Assembly: GCA_039821645.1 (NCBI GenBank)
Contig: JBCBNU010000010.1
Location: forward strand, 1 to 64,000
Source of the DNA: CALBPI01 sp039821645
GTDB taxonomy: Bacteria > Pseudomonadota > Gammaproteobacteria > Steroidobacterales > Woeseiaceae
Reading direction: 5' to 3'
DNA: 64,000 nucleotides
Of this stretch, positions 32,106 through 40,546 are shown piece by piece; within the stretch, counting starts at the first letter, position 1, and every line of letters starts with the position of its first letter. The translations under genes and the position numbers were made by a program. The notes under the pieces are model-generated. The model was not told the DNA's origin, did not search any database, and saw only the letters and a program-made list of their open reading frames with translations.

Positions 32106-33848
32106 ATGAGTACGACACTCGAATCCCTGCAATCGTGGGTGGATGAAACCGCTGCTCACACCGGTGCTGAGCGCATTATTTGGTGCGACGGCACGGAGGC
32201 GCATTATCAGGCGCTGATCGAACAAATGGTCAACGACGGCACGCTACTGACGCTAAATCAGGAACAGTACCCGGGTTGTTATTTGCACAGATCCGATCCA
32301 AACGACGTTGCTCGGGTCGAGCACTTGACCTTTGTCTGCACGGCCGATGAAGCGGATGCCGGTCCCAACAATCACTGGATGGCACCAACCGAGGCGCGCG
32401 AGAAAATGCGCGATCTTTTCGCCGGCTGTATGGAAGGTCGCACGCTCTACGTGATTCCCTACTGCATGGGCCCGATCGACTCGCCCTATTCGCGCTGCGG
32501 AGTCGAGATTACCGACAGTCCCTACGTGGTGGCAAATATGCACTTGATGACGCGTATGGGCGAAGCCGCCTTGCGCCGTATCGAGCACGATGGCCATTTC
32601 GTGAAAGGTCTGCACTCCAAGGGTGAGTTGGATCCCGAACGCCGATTCATCATGCATTTCCCGGAATCGTTGGAGATCATGAGCTACGGGTCGGGCTATG
32701 GCGGCAACGCGCTGCTTGGCAAGAAGTGCCATGCCCTGCGCATCGCCAGTTGGCAGGCACGCCAGGAAGGCTGGCTGGCAGAGCATATGCTGATCGTTGG
32801 TGTTGAATCACCAACTGGCGAAACGAGCTACTTGGCTTGCGCATTCCCATCCGCTTGCGGCAAAACCAACCTCGCCATGCTGATCCCGCCGGCATCGCAG
32901 CCCGGATGGAAAATCTGGACGCTGGGTGATGACATCGCGTGGCTTCACCCTGACGAGAATGGCCAACTACGGGCGGTCAATCCAGAAGCTGGCTACTTCG
33001 GTGTCGTACCAGGCACCAATGAAAAAACCAACAAGAATGCGTTCGACACAATTCGCAAAGACACGATCTTTACCAACGTAGCAGTCACTGAAGACAACTG
33101 CCCATGGTGGGAAGGAAAAGACGACGAGATGCCTGTGACCGACTGGCGCGGCAATCCGTATACCGGCGATACGCCGGCCGCTCACCCCAATGCACGTTTC
33201 ACGGTGCGTGCATCAGCAAACCCAAGTTACAGCACGCTCGCCGACGCACCCGAGGGTGTACCCATCTCCGCCATCGTTTTCGGGGGGCGACGCAAGACTC
33301 TCGCACCGCTCGTTTATGAGGCAAATGACTGGACCCATGGTGTCATGGTCGCCGCAGGGGTAGCGTCGGAAACCACAGCCGCAGCGACCGGTGCGGTGGG
33401 CGTTGTCCGTCGCGATCCGATGGCAATGAAACCCTTCTGCGGCTACAACTTTGCAGACTACTGGGCTCACTGGCTCTCCTTCGGCGAGCGCAGTGATCGG
33501 CTACCGCGCATCTTCCATGTCAACTGGTTCCGCCAAGACGACTCGGGAAGATTCCTCTGGCCAGGTTTTGGGGAAAACCTCCGTGTACTGCGCTGGATCA
33601 TTGGCCGGTGCGAGGGCCGGCTTAGCGCTACTGAAACACCGATTGGCAAACTACCTTGGCCGCACGATATTGATCGCGTGGCACTCGACGTCAGTGACGA
33701 TACCCTCGACCAACTGCTCAGCATTGATGTTGAGGGATGGCACTCCGAGATCGAAGCCGTCGGGGAATATCTCGATAGCTACGGGGATCGCGTACCTGAC
33801 GACTTGAAGCGCGCCCGCCAGCGCATACTGGAAGCGCTTGTAAGCTAG
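32106..33848 (+). CDS. pckG: Phosphoenolpyruvate carboxykinase (GTP)
   Basis: A 580-residue GTP-type PEPCK that converts oxaloacetate to PEP, the entry to gluconeogenesis. The GTP-type active site is FPSACGKTNLAML (P-loop with the reactive Cys) near residue 250, with MGPIDSPYSRCGVEITDSPY and the C-terminal GYNFADYWAHWL also typical. The ATG at 32106 gives a normal N-terminus; the longer frame crosses the terminator. It is monocistronic, converging on the cyclase gene 15 bases away. Many Gammaproteobacteria use the ATP form instead. Confidence 0.97.
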   Translation: MSTTLESLQSWVDETAAHTGAERIIWCDGTEAHYQALIEQMVNDGTLLTLNQEQYPGCYLHRSDPNDVARVEHLTFVCTADEADAGPNNHWMAPTEAREKMRDLFAGCMEGRTLYVIPYCMGPIDSPYSRCGVEITDSPYVVANMHLMTRMGEAALRRIEHDGHFVKGLHSKGELDPERRFIMHFPESLEIMSYGSGYGGNALLGKKCHALRIASWQARQEGWLAEHMLIVGVESPTGETSYLACAFPSACGKTNLAMLIPPASQPGWKIWTLGDDIAWLHPDENGQLRAVNPEAGYFGVVPGTNEKTNKNAFDTIRKDTIFTNVAVTEDNCPWWEGKDDEMPVTDWRGNPYTGDTPAAHPNARFTVRASANPSYSTLADAPEGVPISAIVFGGRRKTLAPLVYEANDWTHGVMVAAGVASETTAAATGAVGVVRRDPMAMKPFCGYNFADYWAHWLSFGERSDRLPRIFHVNWFRQDDSGRFLWPGFGENLRVLRWIIGRCEGRLSATETPIGKLPWPHDIDRVALDVSDDTLDQLLSIDVEGWHSEIEAVGEYLDSYGDRVPDDLKRARQRILEALVS

Positions 33849-33863
33849 TTCGCCTGACGACCC

Positions 33864-34781
33864 TTATCGGACGGCGCCCGGGCCTTCGACAATGAAATGA
33901 ACCGCTAGCGGCGTGCCCGGCTTGGCAACTTTGCCGAGACCGATGATGCCCTCGCCGGTCAATTCGATACTATCGCGACGCACGAAATTCTCGTCGCCAT
34001 TCATGTTGGCGATAAACGACCCGTTGGTACTCTCGTCGACCAGGTAGTACTTATTGCGACGGCGCTCAATGCGCGCGTGCACACGTGAAATCAGATTGCC
34101 TTTCACCACCAGATCATTGTCTTCGGCCCGTCCGAGCGTAATTTGCTGACGAGCGGGATCAATCGGCATCGTATGCCCTGCGAACGACAGGGTCAGGCGA
34201 ATGTCAGGCTGTGCTCCCTGCTGCCACCCGATGGTTGGCAACACGCTGGTCGCCTCCTCTCCGCGCTGCCAAAGTACTTCGAACAGCGCGACCTCATCCT
34301 TCTTGCCCTTGACCACCGCAAGATCAATCTGCCGTGTGATTCTTTGCCAGTCCTCACTCAGAAGCTCAACGGTGGTACCCGTTGTCACGATCTGGCGCGC
34401 CTTCGCTTGCGACGTCATGCGATTTGCGGTGTGAACCGCCGCACCAAAAATATCGTTCGGCTCTCGGGCGACGACGCCGTAGTGGCAGCCGACACGAATG
34501 GAGATAGTTTGATCCTCCGGCACGAGCCCCTTGCCTGCCGATATCTTCTGCTGCATTTCTACAGCCGCTGACATTGCGCTGTCGGCATCATCGAAAATCG
34601 ACATCACCTCATCGCCCATCGTCTTGATGACCGTTCCTCGAGCGGTATTCGTGGCTTCGATCATGATGTCGAGACACTTTCGCACGACTTCGCGCGCCTG
34701 GTCGTCGCCCAATTGTTCGTAGAGCTGCGTGCTGCCGACTACGTCGGCGAAAACTATCGCAACCTCAAGGTCTTCGCTCAT
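33864..34781 (-). CDS. Class III nucleotidyl cyclase with FHA domain
   Basis: A 305-residue soluble protein, probably an adenylate cyclase. The cyclase domain covers about residues 1-180: IVFADVVGSTQLYEQLGD with the first metal Asp, and VIKTMGDEVMSIFDDADSAM with the second metal Asp and base-selecting Lys. The C-terminal FHA domain (about 200-300) has LGRAEDNDLVVKG, ISRVHARIE and DESTNGSFI, which bind phosphothreonine. The protein presumably makes cAMP in response to a Ser/Thr kinase signal. The start is ATG 34781; an upstream TTG adds eight residues. No kinase gene is adjacent. Confidence 0.88.
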   Translation of the reverse strand: MSEDLEVAIVFADVVGSTQLYEQLGDDQAREVVRKCLDIMIEATNTARGTVIKTMGDEVMSIFDDADSAMSAAVEMQQKISAGKGLVPEDQTISIRVGCHYGVVAREPNDIFGAAVHTANRMTSQAKARQIVTTGTTVELLSEDWQRITRQIDLAVVKGKKDEVALFEVLWQRGEEATSVLPTIGWQQGAQPDIRLTLSFAGHTMPIDPARQQITLGRAEDNDLVVKGNLISRVHARIERRRNKYYLVDESTNGSFIANMNGDENFVRRDSIELTGEGIIGLGKVAKPGTPLAVHFIVEGPGAVR

Positions 34782-34859
34782 GGAAGCCGAGTCCGTAATG
34801 CCCAATATTTAACAGTATACAGTGGTCGGCAGGAATCAAAACGCTCTCGTCAAATGGGG

Positions 34860-35684
34860 CTACTGCTCGGCGACGATATAGGCAATCCACGCCGGATCAG
34901 CATCGCCCGTCGATGAGGGCTCATAGATGCCATTTCCCTCACCGTCGTCATCGGTTCCCTCCCAGTACACCTCCACTTTGCCGAACCCCGCCTCTTGCAA
35001 CACCTCTCGTATTTCAGGCAACGTCCAATGGCGCCATTCGTAGGTGAAAGCTTTCTTTAGCTTGGAGCCGTCCGGGAAGTGAAAATGAATATGGCAACGC
35101 ATATAGGCCGTGACGGGATGGTACTTCGCCTGATGCCAAACGTAGGTGAAGCCGTCGAGCTTGGTCTTTTCCTTCATCTCGGTAATGCCTTCCGCACCAC
35201 CAAACGCATCAAGAATAAACAGTCCATCGGGTTTCAGTCCGCGCCGCGCATTCTCGAAATACGCGCGGAGTGCGTCTCGGGTATTGAAGGTAAAGTATGA
35301 GAAGTTGAAGGCGCCGATGATATCAGCGGGCTGCGTTTCGACCGTGACGACGTCCGCCTGCTCCAGTCGAACGCGCAACTGCTCACTCGCACTCAGTGTC
35401 GACACCCGGTGTGCGATCCCCCAGTCAAGCGTCGGCCGGTCAAGATCAACACCCGTGGATTGGTGAGCTGCGTCCCTGCGCACCCACTCACAAGCGGCAC
35501 TCGCTGTTCCGCAAAAATCCTCACGAAAATGCACGGGCGGTCGATCGCGCAACGACTCCCAGGTTTCGAGCAGAAAGTCGACCTCGGTCTCTACATCTTG
35601 CACCGATGCCTCATACAGCTCGTGCTTGTCGGCCTGCTCGGCAAATGTTGCGTACGGGTCGCCACTGGAAATGGGTTTTGTCAT
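34860..35684 (-). CDS. Class I SAM-dependent methyltransferase
   Basis: A 274-residue Rossmann-fold methyltransferase of unknown substrate. The SAM-binding motif is FREDFCGTASAACEWVRR with the acidic end of the second strand in STGVDLDRPTLDWG; IIGAFNFSYFTFNTRD is the motif IV region. The start is ATG 35684; the frame's first codon is TTG five residues earlier. The C-terminal half is rich in aromatic residues (FTYEWRHWTLPEIREVLQEA). It is probably monocistronic between the cyclase and dusA. Confidence 0.82.
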   Translation of the reverse strand: MTKPISSGDPYATFAEQADKHELYEASVQDVETEVDFLLETWESLRDRPPVHFREDFCGTASAACEWVRRDAAHQSTGVDLDRPTLDWGIAHRVSTLSASEQLRVRLEQADVVTVETQPADIIGAFNFSYFTFNTRDALRAYFENARRGLKPDGLFILDAFGGAEGITEMKEKTKLDGFTYVWHQAKYHPVTAYMRCHIHFHFPDGSKLKKAFTYEWRHWTLPEIREVLQEAGFGKVEVYWEGTDDDGEGNGIYEPSSTGDADPAWIAYIVAEQ

Positions 35685-35787
35685 CGGCTGCTCGCGCAAT
35701 CGTGGGTGGTTTCAAACGCAGCGCGAAGTGTAGTGCGCTAGCAGAGGACTGCCAACCGTTGCGTAAGGGGGCAGCCCAGCATCACGA

Positions 35788-36759
35788 TCAGACCGCGGCG
35801 ACACTGGCCGCAGCCGATGCGATTAACTCTGCTGTTGATTCAGGTCGATGCGCGTTCTCCGAGAGCGTTCTTCTCCACCGTCTCGCACCCGGCTCTCCAG
35901 AAAAAAGTCCCAGCATGTGTCGCGTGATGTGCTTGAGTTGCACGTGGTCGCGTCCAACCGTGCGCTTCACATAGTCGGTCATCGCATCAACGACCGATTC
36001 ACGTGTCGTCACGAAGGCAGGGTCTACCAAGTGTTCGAATCGTGTCAGCGACCACGGGTTTTGATAGGCCTCGCGACCGATCATCACACCGTCGACATAC
36101 TGCAGATGTTCTTTAGCAGCATCAAAATCGCGAACTCCACCGTTGAGACAGACCGTAAGCTCTGGCCGGCGCGCCTTGAGTGCATAGACTCGCGGGTAAT
36201 TCAGCGGCGGCACATCGCGGTTCTGTTTTGGACTCAACCCTTCGAGAATCGCAATGCGCGCGTGCACATCAAAATGAGTACAACCCGCATCGGCGACCGT
36301 ATCGATGAACGTCGAGAAAAAAGCCTCGTTGTCATGCTCATCGATGCCCAGCCGGGTCTTCACAGTCACAGGTACAGACACCACCTCAGCCATGCGGCGA
36401 AAACACTCTGCGACGGTCTTAGGCTCAGCCATCAAGCACGCACCAAACTGACCGCTCTGCACGCGATCACTCGGACAGCCCACATTGATATTGATCGCGT
36501 CATACCCCGCCTGAGCGCCGAGCAGCGCAGCGTCAGCCATCATCGTCGGATCGCTGCCACCGAGCTGAAGTACTACAGGATGCTCCTCGCGGCTATAGCG
36601 CAGCAGGCGATCGGCGTCGCCATGGATTAAAGCGGCCGCTGTAACCATTTCCGTGTACAGCACCGCTGAAGGCGATAGCAACCGGTGGAAAAATCGGCAA
36701 TGCCGATCCGTCCAATCCATCATGGGGGCAACGGATAAAGTGTAGTCGAAGCGCTTCAT
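35788..36759 (-). CDS. dusA: tRNA-dihydrouridine synthase A
   Basis: A 323-residue FMN TIM-barrel enzyme reducing U20/U20a of tRNA. It begins LSVAPMMDWTDRHCRFF, the Dus signature. The catalytic Cys is in ININVGCPSDRVQSGQFGAC, and FMN-binding motifs GGVRDFDAA and GVMIGREAYQNPW follow. The DRHCR and GCPSDRVQ variants identify the DusA subfamily. Divergent from the exported hydrolase, with 53 bases between. Confidence 0.95.
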   Translation of the reverse strand: MKRFDYTLSVAPMMDWTDRHCRFFHRLLSPSAVLYTEMVTAAALIHGDADRLLRYSREEHPVVLQLGGSDPTMMADAALLGAQAGYDAININVGCPSDRVQSGQFGACLMAEPKTVAECFRRMAEVVSVPVTVKTRLGIDEHDNEAFFSTFIDTVADAGCTHFDVHARIAILEGLSPKQNRDVPPLNYPRVYALKARRPELTVCLNGGVRDFDAAKEHLQYVDGVMIGREAYQNPWSLTRFEHLVDPAFVTTRESVVDAMTDYVKRTVGRDHVQLKHITRHMLGLFSGEPGARRWRRTLSENAHRPESTAELIASAAASVAAV

Positions 36760-36812
36760 TTCACATGTAGTGTACTCTCACAACGACAATTCCCCACACA
36801 TAAAGGAAGTGT

Positions 36813-38159
36813 ATGCGCTGTTTATGGCTCGCCCTGATATACCTAGCGTCCGGCCCGGTCGTCGCCGAACCGCTAGACAGATTCGACCCCGTTGGCTATT
36901 GGAAAGGCGCCATCGTCAAGGATGGGTCAGTCTTGTCGGTCGAGGTCAGAATCGAGCGAAGTGCTGAAGGATTGACGGCGTCAACGCGATTTCCTGATTG
37001 GCTGTTTTACGAACCTTCCGGATTTGAAAAGGTGGTTCGATCGCCTGATGGGCTGACGATTTTAGACTTGCTGGAGGGCGACGCCAAACTACTGCTTGAA
37101 CCGAGGTTTGAACAATTAATCGGCACCGTTGGTAATGATGGCAGGACGATTCATCTCAAGCGATCGCCACCGCCGCCACTCGAGATGATCAACCAAACTG
37201 AGCTGAGCTTCGAGTCGGATGACGGGACAAGACTTGCAGCCACGCTGGTCAAGCCACTTGACCATGAGCCACTGGCTGGAATGGTGATTGTTCGCGGGAG
37301 GGGATGCGCAACGAGAGTCTCCAATACAGCACGCTTTTTCGCACGCTATGGCATCGCGGTATTAACGTACGACAAGCGTGGTTCCGGCGCATCAGATGGG
37401 AACTGCGCAACTTTCACATTTGACCAGCTAACCGAAGATGCGATTGCCGCGCTCGAGTTTCTGGCAGATGATCCGGATGTTGACGCAGACAAAGTTGGAT
37501 TTTTCGCACAGTCCGCGGGCGCATGGGTCATACAGGCCTCCGCCGAACGCCAGCGAAGTCTGTCTAATGCCATCTCGCCCGCCTTCCTGATTACCTGGAT
37601 CGGTCCAGCAACTTCCATTGTTCAGCAACAGCTAAGTTCCGCCTCGACGTATGGCGATGCAGTAGGACTATCGGTTGCTCAGCAGAACACGCTCGCTGAG
37701 GTCACAAGAATCACGGTCGACGAGTCACTTACTGATGATCAAGCGTTTGCCAAGCTCAACGCGATTCGCCGTACTGCAGAGCAGGACGGATGGCTCGATC
37801 AGGGATTTGGCGCTGACGATATTCCAAAACAACGACAGGACATGTCGCGACTTTGGCTGCGGCGCTTTCGGTATGACCCGACCCAATTTCTTCAAAGCCT
37901 CGACGGTTTACCGTACCTTGCCATCTTCGGTGCACAAGATCCCATTGTGCCGTTAGAGGAGAATGTCGCCGCGCTTCGTGATGCAGACCCGGACGTACGG
38001 GTCGTCGTGCGCCCAGAAAGCGGCCACGGTTACGACTTTGACGAGCAAGACATTGTCCTTCGAAACGGCGATCGATTCTGGCTGTTCGAGGGTCCTGATA
38101 CCGGCTTCACTGTCGAGACCGTCCGCTTCTTGCGCGACAACGGCTTCATGAAACGATAA
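36813..38159 (+). CDS. Exported alpha/beta hydrolase
   Basis: A 448-residue protein with a short signal peptide (MRCLWLALIYLASGPVVAEP) and AAGGAAG upstream of the ATG. Residues 20-120 form an extra N-terminal domain. The hydrolase core begins LSFESDDGTRLAATLVKP. The nucleophile is Ser234 (FFAQSAGAW), the acid is Asp in FGAQDPIVPLEE, and the His is in RPESGHGYDFDE, so the triad is intact. It resembles S9/S15-like peptidases and esterases; the substrate is unknown. The coding sequence looks AT-richer by eye than its neighbours, possibly acquired. Confidence 0.82.
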   Translation: MRCLWLALIYLASGPVVAEPLDRFDPVGYWKGAIVKDGSVLSVEVRIERSAEGLTASTRFPDWLFYEPSGFEKVVRSPDGLTILDLLEGDAKLLLEPRFEQLIGTVGNDGRTIHLKRSPPPPLEMINQTELSFESDDGTRLAATLVKPLDHEPLAGMVIVRGRGCATRVSNTARFFARYGIAVLTYDKRGSGASDGNCATFTFDQLTEDAIAALEFLADDPDVDADKVGFFAQSAGAWVIQASAERQRSLSNAISPAFLITWIGPATSIVQQQLSSASTYGDAVGLSVAQQNTLAEVTRITVDESLTDDQAFAKLNAIRRTAEQDGWLDQGFGADDIPKQRQDMSRLWLRRFRYDPTQFLQSLDGLPYLAIFGAQDPIVPLEENVAALRDADPDVRVVVRPESGHGYDFDEQDIVLRNGDRFWLFEGPDTGFTVETVRFLRDNGFMKR

Positions 38160-38160
38160 A

Positions 38161-38186
38161 GCCTGATCGGGGTGGGGTCATCAGGC
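38161..38186. terminator. Inverted repeat between convergent hydrolase and msrA2
   Basis: GCCTGAT (38161-38167) pairs with ATCAGGC (38180-38186), with a 12-base loop. It starts right after the hydrolase stop and includes the msrA2 stop. In the minus direction three T follow, so it may be a weak terminator for the msr genes. Confidence 0.4.
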
Positions 38187-38690
38187 GGCATGCCGCCCGA
38201 AGCGCTGGCGCACCAGGGCGAGCTTGGGATCGATGTGGACCCTGCAGAATGGCCGATCCGGGTTTGTCCGGTAGTAATTCTGTAGCCGCGATTCTGACGG
38301 CTTGAACCCCGCGAACGGCATCACCGCCGTCACCAACGGCGCTTCGAATCCGGATTGCAGTGTGTCCATGATCTCTTTCGCATGTGCATGCTGCGCCGAA
38401 TCAAAGGTATAGATCGCGCTGCGATATTTTCCGCGAAAACTGTGATCGGACTGACTCGCATGCGTTCTCAAGTGCACCTCGACCAACACTTCAAGCGGTA
38501 TGACCTCGGCATCGAATTCAACAAGCACCGCTTCCGAAAACGTATCGTGCGGCGCATCAGATGCAATCCACCCTTGGTCGACGCCTGCAATGCCACGCAA
38601 GGACTGAAACACCGCTTCGGTACACCAATGACAGCCGCCACCGAAACCGACGCTTTGCGGCCTAAAGACGCGATCAGCCAGACGCAACAT
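38181..38690 (-). CDS. Divergent second methionine sulfoxide reductase A
   Basis: A 169-residue MsrA-family protein. The active-site motif is FGGGCHWCTEAVFQ instead of the classical GCFWG, keeping the catalytic Cys and adding one three residues later. Downstream, VHLRTHASQSDHSFRGKYRS and YYRTNPDRPFCRVHI match a second MsrA subgroup. The ATG at 38690 overlaps the end of msrA by 17 bases; the longer frame is msrA in another frame. Presumed role is repair of Met-S-sulfoxide, perhaps with other substrates than msrA. Confidence 0.85.
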   Translation of the reverse strand: MLRLADRVFRPQSVGFGGGCHWCTEAVFQSLRGIAGVDQGWIASDAPHDTFSEAVLVEFDAEVIPLEVLVEVHLRTHASQSDHSFRGKYRSAIYTFDSAQHAHAKEIMDTLQSGFEAPLVTAVMPFAGFKPSESRLQNYYRTNPDRPFCRVHIDPKLALVRQRFGRHAA

Positions 38691-39195
38691 CCTGACGTTT
38701 CGGCAGCTTCCAATCGGGCCTTGGGAAATGGCAGGTGTAGCCGTTCGGTATGCGTTCCAGATAGTCCTGATGCTCTGGCTCCGCTTCCCAGAATGTTGGC
38801 GCCGCCGACACTGCCGTGACAACTCGCCCTGGCCACAGTCCAGATGCGTTCACGTCCTCGATCGTATCCCTGGCGATGCGCAGTTGCGCTTCGCTCGTGT
38901 AAAAGATTTCTGATCTGTAGGAGGAGCCTATATCGTTACCCTGCCGATCCACAGTGGTCGGATCGTGAATTTGAAAGAAGAACTCCAGCAAATCACGATA
39001 GCTGATGCGGTTCGGGTCGTACTCGATCTCGATCGCCTCTGCATGACCTGGATGGTTACGATAGGTGGGATGATCGTTATCGCCGCCGGTGTAGCCGACA
39101 CGAGTGTTTAAAACACCTGGTCGTTTGCGAATCAGGTCCTGCATACCCCAGAAACAGCCGCCGGCAAGGACAGCACGTTCGGTGGTTTCGCTCAT
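38674..39195 (-). CDS. msrA: Peptide methionine (S)-S-oxide reductase
   Basis: A 173-residue classical MsrA. The catalytic Cys is in AGGCFWGMQDLIRKRPGV, then RVGYTGGDNDHPTYRNHPGH and FFQIHDPTTVDRQGNDIGSS, all family signatures. It overlaps msrB by four bases (ATGA) and msrA2 by 17, so the three genes form one tightly coupled operon repairing oxidised methionine. No signal peptide is present, so it acts in the cytosol. Confidence 0.96.
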   Translation of the reverse strand: MSETTERAVLAGGCFWGMQDLIRKRPGVLNTRVGYTGGDNDHPTYRNHPGHAEAIEIEYDPNRISYRDLLEFFFQIHDPTTVDRQGNDIGSSYRSEIFYTSEAQLRIARDTIEDVNASGLWPGRVVTAVSAAPTFWEAEPEHQDYLERIPNGYTCHFPRPDWKLPKRQDVASG

Positions 39196-39686
39196 TCCGG
39201 AGTCTCCATATTTTTCTTGAACAATGACAGAAGATCGCCGTAGCCCGCATCTTCCAAGTCGTCCAACGCAATGAACTTCAGTGCGGCGGAGTTGATGCAG
39301 TACCTCAGTCCAGTCGTCGCCTCTGGTCCTCCCGGGTAGGCATCTTTCGGGCCATCTTCGAAGACATGACCGAGGTGACTATCGCCCTCAGCGGACCGAA
39401 CTTCGACTCTGCGCATCCCATGGCTTTCGTCGAACAACTCAACGACGTTTCCGTCAACAATCGGACGCGTAAAACTCGGCCAACCTGAGCCTGAGTCATA
39501 CTTGTCGAAAGATGCGAACAGCGGTTCTCCGGAAACCACGTCCACATAGATCCCGGGCTCCTTGTGCTCGTTGTATTCACCCGAGAAAGGCATTTCGGTG
39601 CCGTTATTCTGCGTGACCCGAATCTGCTCTTCAGTGAGCTCGGACAACGCGTCCTGCGTCTTTTCGAATTTGCTGTAGTCGGACAT
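39192..39686 (-). CDS. msrB: Peptide methionine (R)-S-oxide reductase
   Basis: A 164-residue MsrB. The catalytic Cys is in GLRYCINSAALKFI and the substrate region is KYDSGSGWPSFTRPI. The two C-x-x-C zinc sites of many MsrBs are absent (YVDVVSGEPLFAS is at the first position), so this is a zinc-free form. The ATG at 39686 has AGGAGGG upstream. First gene of msrB-msrA-msrA2. Confidence 0.95.
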   Translation of the reverse strand: MSDYSKFEKTQDALSELTEEQIRVTQNNGTEMPFSGEYNEHKEPGIYVDVVSGEPLFASFDKYDSGSGWPSFTRPIVDGNVVELFDESHGMRRVEVRSAEGDSHLGHVFEDGPKDAYPGGPEATTGLRYCINSAALKFIALDDLEDAGYGDLLSLFKKNMETPE

Positions 39687-39748
39687 TCGACCCTCCTTTC
39701 TTGCGGTCCCGGATGAAATGGGGACTCAAATCGCGACTTCCAGATGTA

Positions 39749-40546
39749 TCAGATCACAAGTTCGCTCCTGAACCGAGTGCCCGGCGCGGGCGGTACGCTC
39801 GGTGGGCCTGCAAAACACTGCGCCTTTGACATCCAATCGGCGGCGATAGCTCCTGACACTACCAGATCGGTGTCGGCGATATTGCGCGTCTGGGTCACGA
39901 CCTGGCAGAACGACACTGCGGTACCCGTGATGCTCCCACTGTCCGAGGTTTCCCCGAACACCCAATGCGCGCCTGTGGGTGACACAAGTTCCACCCTCGG
40001 CAACGGGCCCGGCGGCTCAGCGTTTCTGGCCTTATAAGTCCACGCGAACGTGTTCACGCCGAGAACGACAATTCCGCGAATTCGGTCCGTGTTTCGACGC
40101 TCGATCCCGAGATGGTCATAAATCTCCTGCCCATGCGCCCAGGTCTCCATCAGGCGTGCTGTGATGGACGAGCGCGCACTCATCGCGGGTCCGGCCCATT
40201 GCAGTCGCGCCTTGGGATCTACGCTCGAGAACAACCTCGCGGTTCGTTCGAAGCCGCCTTGCCAGTCAGACAGCAGCGTATCCGCGTTTCTGTCCCCCAG
40301 AACTTTACGCTCAAACGAACGCAGGTCCCCACCATCCGCCATCAAGCTTGCGAGGCGTGTCATCAGTAGCGATTCGTCCTCGACTTGCAGACATGCCATC
40401 TCGTTCCAGACATGCAAGTGCTCTAGAACATCTCGAAGTGTCCACGACTTGAATTGTGTCATCTCGTTCAGGCGCTCGTGCCCTACTTCACATACCAAGG
40501 CATGGAGCGCACGTGACTCTTCGAGAAAATCACTCGCCTCCTGCAT
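39749..40546 (-). CDS. TIGR03084-like / maleylpyruvate-isomerase-fold metal-binding protein
   Basis: A 265-residue protein with an N-terminal DinB/MDMPI-like helical bundle (SWTLRDVLEHLHVWNEMA, RLMETWAHGQEIYDHLG) providing the usual His metal ligands, and a C-terminal domain ending TRFRSELVI. I recognise it as the family often annotated TIGR03084, seen beside acyl-CoA carboxylase genes. The ATG at 40546 has GAGGAGG upstream and overlaps the carboxylase gene by 17 bases, so the two are coupled. Its reaction is unknown; no mycothiol system is expected here. Confidence 0.75.
   Translation of the reverse strand: MQEASDFLEESRALHALVCEVGHERLNEMTQFKSWTLRDVLEHLHVWNEMACLQVEDESLLMTRLASLMADGGDLRSFERKVLGDRNADTLLSDWQGGFERTARLFSSVDPKARLQWAGPAMSARSSITARLMETWAHGQEIYDHLGIERRNTDRIRGIVVLGVNTFAWTYKARNAEPPGPLPRVELVSPTGAHWVFGETSDSGSITGTAVSFCQVVTQTRNIADTDLVVSGAIAADWMSKAQCFAGPPSVPPAPGTRFRSELVI

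Noticed and set aside
38184..38197. 14-bp palindrome GGCGGCATGCCGCC
   Set aside because: It falls in the last codons of msrA2 (Arg-His-Ala-Ala) and is explained by GC-rich coding; no regulatory position.
38691..38822. 44-residue extension of msrA2
   Set aside because: It is msrA read out of frame; ATG 38690 gives the conserved start.
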